Source: Cryptococcus deneoformans JEC21 (lineage: Eukaryota > Basidiomycota > Tremellomycetes > Tremellales > Cryptococcaceae). Taken from it: a stretch of DNA of 13,933 nucleotides. Shown here one piece after another: positions 8,690-13,933 of the stretch (its first letter is position 1; each line of letters opens with the position of its first letter). Under the pieces are notes generated by a model. It was given only the letters and a program-made list of their open reading frames with translations. It made no database searches and was not told the origin of the DNA. Both the position numbers and the translations under genes were made by a program. The stretch is from positions 1,333,861 to 1,347,793 of the forward strand of contig NC_006692.1 of assembly GCF_000091045.1 (NCBI RefSeq). The letters are read 5' to 3'.

Positions 8690-9839
8690 TCTTCCGTCGC
8701 CTGGGACTTGTTCATCGTCATTTTGGGCTGTCTAATCTGGCTCACTGGTGTGAACGCAATCTTCTTTTGCGCTCCCAATATTCAAACGTTACTCGCGGGT
8801 GAAATTCTCGCTGGTATCCCGTGGGGTGTTTTCAGTCGAGTAAGTAAGATGGCTCAAAGATGAGGCTCAGAGCTGACCGTTTACAGTTGCCATATCTTAC
8901 GCTGCTGAAGTTTGCCCAGTGGCACTTCGGGGATATCTCACCAGTTATGGTGATTTCTGCTGGGGATGGGGACAGCTCATTGGTATTGGAGTAATAAAAT
9001 CTCAATTCGGTCGAACCGATCAATGGGCATACCGCATACCTTATGGACTTATGGTGAGAGGGACATCCTATACTTGCCCGATCTGAAGCTGACTCTGGAT
9101 TTAGTGGATGTTCTATCCTCCCTTAATATTGGTATCTACTTTGCTCTAGAATCTCCCTGGTGGCTGGTCCGCAAAGGTCGAATTGAACAAGCCAAAAAAT
9201 CTTTGCTTTGATTGGCTTCTTCCAAGACCGATCCTACATTTGATGCTACCGAAACAATCGACATGATTCGACACAGAACTGAATTGGAAAAAGATATGAC
9301 TTCTGGTGCATCTTACCTCGACTGCTTTAAAGGTGTCAATCTCCGCAGGACTGAGATCATTTGTATGCTTTGGGCGACTCAAAATTTGGCTGGCAACATA
9401 TTCTCCAATCATTCCACTTACTTCTTCGAGCAGGCTGGTCTTACCGGTCAAATCCCATACGACTTCGCGATAGGTCAGTACGCCATCAATATGCTTGGTA
9501 CTTTTGGGGCATGGTATCTCATGACTAAAATGGGTCGACGAACTCTTTTCATCGGTGGTCTCTGCAGTCTATGCGTTACCCTGTTATCTATTGGCTTCGT
9601 CGGTCTCGTTCCTGAATGTAAAAGCAAGCTGCTTCCCTTGCTACGGGTGCTTTGATGCTGGTGTGGGCGGTGTTCTACCAGTGCTCTGTTGGGTGAGTGA
9701 AGACTTCTTGTCCACACTCTCTGATACAGTATTAAGCCCTGGATTTTTTAGAACTCTCGCCTTCTCCCTTGTTGCCGAGATGTCAACTCAACAACTTCAA
9801 ATCGCGACACGGCAGCTTGCCACCGCACCCTTACGAATC
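8690..9839 (+). pseudogene. Major-facilitator sugar transporter relic (alpha-glucoside/maltose permease-like), broken and end-truncated
   Basis: Fragments in order match fungal MFS sugar transporters: LTGVNAIFFCAPNIQTLLAG and EILAGIPWGVF (about 8735-8833), YAAEVCPVALRGYLTSYGDF (helix 4 region) with WGWGQLIGIGVIKSQFG, ESPWWLVRKGR (cytoplasmic loop), GQYAINMLGTFGAWYLM with KMGRRTLF, then GALMLVWAVFYQCSVG and FSLVAEMSTQQLQI. Introns are seen at about 8844-8886, 9054-9104 and one with donor near 9690 and an AG just before AACTCTCGCC (~9753). Disabling changes are a one-base frame loss near 9127, TGA at 9209-9211 inside KKSLL-LASSKT (probably an old Arg codon), and a frame change near 9620. The N-terminal third is not recognisable and the C-terminal ~35% is absent because the chromosome-end sequence starts at 9840. 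It is a pseudogene, and its substrate is only inferred from subfamily resemblance. Confidence 0.85.
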
Positions 9840-9847
9840 TTAGGGGG
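9840..9847 (+). repeat. Single TTAGGGGG unit at the transporter/element junction
   Basis: Exactly one telomere-type repeat unit separates the broken transporter from the 3' end of the first retroelement. It matches the terminal array and has the orientation expected for this chromosome arm. Confidence 0.85.
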
Positions 9848-10454
9848 TTATAGAGGTTGCATTTTTTTCGTTGTTTAATTTATTGGGTTGTCGTGTGTGT
9901 TACCCGAATTAAAGAAACTACTTAAATAAACAACTTTTAAAGAAAAGAAAAAATAATCCAACCTCCTCTTCCTCACAAGACCAGCGTCCTAGCCCTCGCC
10001 TTTACTAACTCGACACCAATCCTTTTCTCCATTTTCGCGAACCCCCCCACCGGCATCGCCTCCCTCCAGTCCTTCCATTCGTCCGCTGTGCTCCTGCTCA
10101 TCAAGCCACCAGTGGAAAGGATGATCGGTTTAAAGACCCCACCAGTGACCTTCGGAGCGTTCTTGGAGACGACCTGACCCACCTTTTCGAGCCAATTTGT
10201 GCACCGATCCAGGCAGAAGTCGGCCAGCTTGCCGTCGGGGGCGCAGGGTGTGACGGTGCTTCTCGCGTCTCGGTCCCCGAGGGAGTAAACCTTGAGGTCA
10301 TAGTCAGCAAAGGCAAGCGCGCTACAACCTCTGACCCGGAGGTCGTTTCTCCTTTGCCCAGACAGCGTGTGTGGCTCAATCTCAACCGTGGCACCTTGGA
10401 TTTGCTTGAGGTGTTGGTAGATGACACGATTGATGGCGTTGTGTCGGCGCTGGG
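9848..10454 (-). mobile_element. Cnl1-like non-LTR retrotransposon copy 1, strongly 5' truncated
   Basis: About 607 bp, with the 3' UTR at the left and an ORF fragment (stop at 9975-9973) reaching the right edge. The encoded part starts in QRRHNAINRVIYQHLKQIQG, just after the zinc knuckle, and includes the whole endonuclease-like segment (D-Y-D-L-K) up to the terminal ARTLVL. Its 3' end is fused to TTAGGGGG. Its 5' end meets the 3' end of copy 2 at 10451-10456 with about four bases (GGGT) common to both. The 3' UTR has a seven-T tract on the plus strand. The copy cannot be autonomous. Confidence 0.88.
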
Positions 10455-12240
10455 TTATAGAGGTTGCATTTTTCGTTGTTTAATTTATTGGGTTGTCGTG
10501 TGGGTTGCCCGAATGAAAGAAACTACTTAAATAAACAACTTATTAAAGAAAAGAAAAAATAATCCAACCTCCTCTTCCTCATAAGACCAGCGTCCTCGCC
10601 CTTGCCTTTACTAACTCGACACCAATCCGTTTCTCCATTTTCTCGAACCCCCCCACCGGCATCGCGTCCCTCCAGTCCTTCCATTCGTCTGCTGTGCTCC
10701 TGCTCATCAAGCCACCAGTGGAAAGGATGATTGGTTTAAAGACCCCACCAGTGACCTTCGGAGCGTTCTTAGAGACGACCTGACCCACCTTGTCGAGCCA
10801 GTTCACGCACCGGTCCAAGCAGAAGTCGGCCAGCTTGCCGTTGGGGGCGCAGGGTGTGACGGTGCTTCTCGCGTCTCGGTCCCCGAGGGAGTAAACCTTC
10901 AGGTCGTAGTCAGTGAAGGCCAGAGCGCTGGAACCTCTGACCCGAAGGTCGTTTCTCCTTTGTCCCGACAGCGTGTGGGGCTCAATCTCAACCGTGGCAC
11001 CTTGAATTTGTTTGAGGTGTTGATAAATGACGCGGTTGATGGCATTGTGCCGGCGCTGGGTCCAGGGGTTGCGGGCGCGGCAAAGCTCGTCGTGACCCAA
11101 AGGTGAGTCCGACCCACAGAAGCGACAGACAGGGATCGAGGAGCCGACCAGGGTGCGGTCATGGAGACCGGAGGCAATCTCGACATTGGAAAGGCGCAGG
11201 GGTTGAAGGTAAGGGATAACTGATAACCAACTTCGGCCGAGTCTGGAGGCATTCTCGGTGAGTCGCTTGCGCTCAGTGTCGCCGAGATTACGTAGAATGG
11301 CTTCCTGTTGCGATTCCCAAAGTTCTGCGCATCGGGTTCGTTGGGGGACCGGGGTTGGAGGTTCCTCAGGCGACGAAAGGAGACCTAGGTTATCGAGGAG
11401 AGTGTCGGAGGCCTCGGCTGCCGAGCGGTAAGCAAGGGGGGCTACATCTTTGAAGGAAAGTAGACCTAGTCCGCCCAGTCGCGCTGGTAGCTTCGTCAAC
11501 GATCTCCCTAGAGCCTCCTCTTCCACCGTATCCTCTCGCTGCCTCATCCTCATCCTTTTCACCTCCTCCCATAGCATCGTGTCCAGTCTTTCCCATAGAT
11601 CTACAAGGTCGTCGGAGCGCAGGCTTCTCTGCAGGTGTCGTAGATTTTGCTGAATGCAGAAACATAATAGAAGGAGCGCGTGTTGATGCGGAAGATCCTT
11701 GAGCTTGCCCACCTTTGCCATTTCCTTCCGAATCCTGCCTTCCAGAAACTCCGCTCGCTTCTCCTTACCTCCTACCATCGTCCCCAGCATCTTGAAGCCA
11801 TCCTGTCTGATCTCATCGAAGCTGATTAACTTGCATTTCTTTTCATTGAGCTTGATGATGTGCTGCTTGTCGGCGAGGAATTGGGTAGTTTTGCTGAGGA
11901 CTTGCGAGTCGTTTGAGAAGAGGTAGATGTCATCGAGATAAGCGAGCGCTTGCGTAGACGGACCTAGCGATTGACTGAGGGCGTTCAAGGTTGGTCGGAG
12001 GGTGATCGAGAAGAAGAGAGGGCCAAAGGGGTCACCCTGTCGAACACCTTGAGAGGAGTGAAGGATTTTGTCGCCACACACGAGGTCGGATGAGTCGCCA
12101 TAGGCCCATTTGCATGTCCTCCAAAGCGTCGGCGCATGGGTCTTGACCGCAGCTGCCATCTCGGCCCTATCTACACGGTTGAAAGCGTTAGAAGCATCGA
12201 GCGAGGCTAAAAAGGAGAACTCAGTGCCGGCAGAACCCTA
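10455..12240 (-). mobile_element. Cnl1-like non-LTR retrotransposon copy 2, 5' truncated
   Basis: About 1.79 kb, the longest copy. The 3' UTR is at 10455-10578 and the ORF runs from there to 12237. The 3' terminal sequence (ttatagaggttgc on the plus strand) is shared with copies 1 and 3. No full telomere unit lies at its 3' junction, only the GGG shared with copy 1. The 5' edge is placed at about 12240, where the RT frame meets a stop and sequence similarity to a retroelement ends. The exact break cannot be fixed without a full-length reference. Confidence 0.88.
10579..12237 (-). CDS. Reverse transcriptase / restriction-like endonuclease of Cnl1-like element (5' truncated, otherwise open)
   Basis: The frame is open for 552 residues without internal stops. 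RT motif A is SLDASNAFNRVDR (catalytic Asp at fragment residue 14), motif B SQGVRQGDPFGPLFF, and motif C YLDD at about residues 100-103. A thumb-like region follows. A CCHC knuckle (CRFCGSDSPLGHDELC, Cx2Cx7Hx3C) starts near residue 371. It leads into RRHNAI, RRNDLRVRG and TDYDLKVYS, which fit the R...D...DxK pattern of the restriction-like endonuclease of R2/CRE-type LINEs. Such proteins nick a specific target and prime cDNA on the cut DNA; here telomeric repeats are the inferred target. The N-terminus (DNA-binding region, RT fingers) is missing, so no functional protein is expected. The CRE-clade placement is from memory of Cnl1. Confidence 0.9.
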   Translation of the reverse strand, partial: GSAGTEFSFLASLDASNAFNRVDRAEMAAAVKTHAPTLWRTCKWAYGDSSDLVCGDKILHSSQGVRQGDPFGPLFFSITLRPTLNALSQSLGPSTQALAYLDDIYLFSNDSQVLSKTTQFLADKQHIIKLNEKKCKLISFDEIRQDGFKMLGTMVGGKEKRAEFLEGRIRKEMAKVGKLKDLPHQHALLLLCFCIQQNLRHLQRSLRSDDLVDLWERLDTMLWEEVKRMRMRQREDTVEEEALGRSLTKLPARLGGLGLLSFKDVAPLAYRSAAEASDTLLDNLGLLSSPEEPPTPVPQRTRCAELWESQQEAILRNLGDTERKRLTENASRLGRSWLSVIPYLQPLRLSNVEIASGLHDRTLVGSSIPVCRFCGSDSPLGHDELCRARNPWTQRRHNAINRVIYQHLKQIQGATVEIEPHTLSGQRRNDLRVRGSSALAFTDYDLKVYSLGDRDARSTVTPCAPNGKLADFCLDRCVNWLDKVGQVVSKNAPKVTGGVFKPIILSTGGLMSRSTADEWKDWRDAMPVGGFEKMEKRIGVELVKARARTLVL

Positions 12241-12788
12241 ACATAAGGAACTACTTCCTGGCGCGCCAGGGAAATCAGTCCCCATACAAAAATTCAGGGA
12301 AAACGCCGAAATTTTTAGCTGTGTCACCAATCGATTTCCCTGGTATGACATCGCAAGTCTTCGTTGTACGGCGGGGTAGGGGGCGAAAGCGTTCGATCTG
12401 CTGCTTCGAATGGTACCCTCAGGTCGAAAAAGTCATTAGTGGATGCATACACACGGCCTCTCGAAAGAGGGAGGGGTCATATTGTGTCGTATGGTGGGGA
12501 CGGAACCTTTTTTTGGTGGGCGACTTTTTTTGGTTTTTTTTGGGCCATCCATATATGTTGTGTCAATGCTAACTGGATCACTTTCCAATGCCTAAGGGTC
12601 TACTGACTATCCGTCTAGGGCAAACAAAGGGTGCTCTATCGACTGGTGATGTTTATTTTTATGCATGCATAACGGATACAAGCGATCACTCAGTGAATAT
12701 CCCCTCAGGCCAGCGAAATGAGTACTGCCACATTGGGTGAGATCACGCTTACATAATCTACTGCTGCTGGATCCCCTATTTGTTCGAC
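12241..12788. other. Non-element island between retroelement copies 2 and 3
   Basis: This 548-bp stretch matches neither the elements nor any gene I can recognise. It contains a 14-bp perfect palindrome CCTGGCGCGCCAGG (12257-12270), an 11-bp inverted repeat CCAGGGAAATC / GATTTCCCTGG (12266-12276 and 12333-12343), T-runs of 7-8 (about 12508-12542) and a GCATGCAT patch near 12664. Open frames on the plus strand are short, begin in low-complexity DNA and carry no motif. It ends directly at a TTAGGGGG unit. Confidence 0.7.
12257..12343. repeat. Palindrome and inverted-repeat cluster
   Basis: CCTGGCGCGCCAGG is self-complementary over 14 bases. Overlapping it, CCAGGGAAATC (12266-12276) pairs with GATTTCCCTGG (12333-12343) across a 56-base spacer. 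A direct echo, CAGGGAAAAC, lies at about 12295. The arrangement could be a transposon terminus, a hairpin-forming element or chance; the sequence alone does not decide. Confidence 0.6.
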
Positions 12789-12796
12789 TTAGGGGG
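12789..12796 (+). repeat. Internal single TTAGGGGG unit
   Basis: One telomere repeat lies between the island and the 3' end of element copy 3, in the same orientation as the terminal telomere. It is the same junction type as at 9840-9847. Confidence 0.85.
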
Positions 12797-13872
12797 TTAT
12801 AGAGGTTGCATTTTTTCGTTGTTTAATTTATTGGGTTGTCGTGTGTGTTACCCGAATTAAAGAAACTACTTAAATAAACAACTTTTTAAAGAAAAGAAAA
12901 AATAATCCAACCTCCTCTTCCTCATAAGACCAGCGTCCTCGCCCTTGCCTTTACTAGCTCGACACCAATCCGTTTCTCCATTTTCTCGAACCCCCCCACC
13001 GGCATCGCCTCCCTCCACTCCTTCCATTCGTCTGCTGTGCTCCTGCTCATCAGGCCACCAGTGGAAAGGATGATCGGTTTAAAGACCCCACCAGTGACTT
13101 TCGGAGCGTTCTTCGAGACGACCTGACCCACCTTGTCGAGCCAGTTCACGCACCGGTCCAAGCAGAAGTCGGCCAGTTTGCTGTTGGGGGTGCTGGGGGT
13201 GGCTGTGCTCCTCGCGTCTCGGTCCCCGAGGGAGTAAACCTTCAGGTCGTAGTCAGTGAAGGCCAGAGCGCTGGAACCTCTGACCCGAAGGTCGTTTCTC
13301 CTTTGTCCCGACAGCGTGTGGGGCTCAATCTCAACCGTGGCACCTTGGATTTGTTTGAGGTGTTGATAGATGACGCGGTTGATGGCATTGTGCCGGCGCT
13401 GGGTCCAGGGGTTGCGGGCGCGGCAAAGCTCGTCGTGACCCAAAGGTGAGTCCGACCCACAGAAGCGACAGACAGGGATCGAGGAGCCGACCAGGGTGCG
13501 GTCGTGGAGACCCGAGGCAATCTCGACGTTGGAAAGGCGCAGGGGCTGAAGGTAAGGGATGACTGATAACCAACTTCGGCCGAGTCTGGAGGCATTCTCG
13601 GTGAGTCGCTTGCGTTCAGTGTCGCCGAGATTACGTAGAATGGCTTCCTGTTGCGATTCCCAGAGTTCTGCGCATCGAGTTCGTTGGGGGATCGGAGTTG
13701 GAGGTTCCTCTGGCGAAGAAAGGAGACCTAGGTTATCGAGGAGAGTGTCGGAGGCCTCGGCTGCCGAGCGGTAAGCAAGGGGGGCTACATCTTTGAAGGA
13801 AAGTAGACCTAGTCCGCCCAGTCGCGCTGGTAGCTTCGTCAACGATCTCCCTAGAGCCTCCTCTTCCACTGT
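12797..13872 (-). mobile_element. Cnl1-like non-LTR retrotransposon copy 3, 5' truncated by the telomere
   Basis: About 1.08 kb, holding the 3' UTR (12797-12921) and the C-terminal ~316 codons of the ORF. It is nearly identical to copy 2 over the ORF but shares diagnostic 3' UTR bases with copy 1. Its 5' side ends inside the ORF at about 13872, where GTA of the element runs into GGGTTAGGGGG. It is the outermost and probably the youngest insertion. Confidence 0.9.
12922..13872 (-). CDS. C-terminal fragment of the Cnl1-like RT/endonuclease protein
   Basis: The fragment starts at TVEEEALGRS within the region after the RT thumb and stays open to the stop at 12924-12922. It keeps the CCHC knuckle and the RND...DYDLK endonuclease-like motif but has no RT catalytic motifs. 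Compared with copy 2 it has TATPSTPNSK where copies 1 and 2 read TVTPCAP(D/N)GK. The frame continues into the telomeric repeats, so no native start codon exists. Confidence 0.88.
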   Translation of the reverse strand, partial: TVEEEALGRSLTKLPARLGGLGLLSFKDVAPLAYRSAAEASDTLLDNLGLLSSPEEPPTPIPQRTRCAELWESQQEAILRNLGDTERKRLTENASRLGRSWLSVIPYLQPLRLSNVEIASGLHDRTLVGSSIPVCRFCGSDSPLGHDELCRARNPWTQRRHNAINRVIYQHLKQIQGATVEIEPHTLSGQRRNDLRVRGSSALAFTDYDLKVYSLGDRDARSTATPSTPNSKLADFCLDRCVNWLDKVGQVVSKNAPKVTGGVFKPIILSTGGLMSRSTADEWKEWREAMPVGGFEKMEKRIGVELVKARARTLVL

Positions 13873-13933
13873 AGGGTTAGGGGGTTAGGGGTTAGGGGGT
13901 TAGGGGGTTAGGGGGTTAGGGGGTTAGGGGGTT
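13873..13933 (+). repeat. Terminal telomere repeats, (TTAG3-5)n
   Basis: After GTAGGG, the sequence is TTAGGGGG, one TTAGGGG, then TTAGGGGG units to the window edge. The G-rich strand runs 5' to 3' toward the right, so the right edge is the chromosome end. This unit is known from Cryptococcus and differs from the TTAGGG of most filamentous fungi. Confidence 0.95.

Noticed and set aside
12321..12606. Plus-strand ORFs of about 80 codons in the island.
   Set aside because: They run through poly-T and G-rich low complexity (FFWWATFFGFFW) and have no motif or splice support.
9840..13872. CRISPR-like or satellite array reading of the repeated blocks.
   Set aside because: The repeats are long coding retroelement copies with unequal truncations, not short direct repeats with spacers.

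Overview
The right end of this window is a chromosome end: the last ~60 bases are (TTAG3-5)n repeats, mostly TTAGGGGG, the telomere type known from Cryptococcus. Many short (43-70 nt) GT-AG introns and a telomere-associated non-LTR retrotransposon resembling Cnl1 agree with a basidiomycete yeast of the Cryptococcus neoformans/gattii group or a close relative. No database search was possible. Names rest on recognised motifs, and gene models rest on splice sites plus frame continuity.

Layout, from the chromosome interior (left) to the end (right). 1-822 (-) is most of PAM16/TIM16, a conserved mitochondrial protein-import gene running off the left edge. 1570-3445 (-) is a four-exon gene for a probable secreted, Ser/Thr-rich, Cys-containing repeat protein with six copies of an Asn-Thr-Ala-Pro motif followed by arginine runs. 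3690-4172 (-) is a decayed aldo/keto reductase. 4540-5621 (+) is an intact four-exon NAD(P)-dependent epimerase/dehydratase-like gene. 5945-8011 (-) is an intact three-exon gene for a 652-residue protein of unknown function. 8279-8606 (+) may hold a tiny unrecognised gene. 8690-9839 (+) is a broken major-facilitator sugar transporter with a nonsense codon and two frameshifts, cut off at its 3' side by the chromosome-end structure.

9840-13933 is the chromosome-end zone. One TTAGGGGG unit is fused directly to the transporter. Two 5'-truncated, head-to-tail Cnl1-like elements (- strand) follow, then a 548-bp island of unrelated DNA, another single TTAGGGGG unit, a third 5'-truncated element, and the terminal telomere. 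All three elements have their 3' ends toward the centromere, as expected for an element that primes on telomeric repeats. The copies encode reverse transcriptase, a CCHC knuckle and a restriction-like endonuclease, but each lacks its 5' part.

The window therefore moves from a conserved housekeeping gene, through metabolic and surface-protein genes and relics, to a retrotransposon-capped telomere. The most interesting items are the architecture of the element array and its junctions, the non-element island, the mosaic element copies, and the arginine-punctuated repeat protein, whose introns sit at the same place in two repeat copies.
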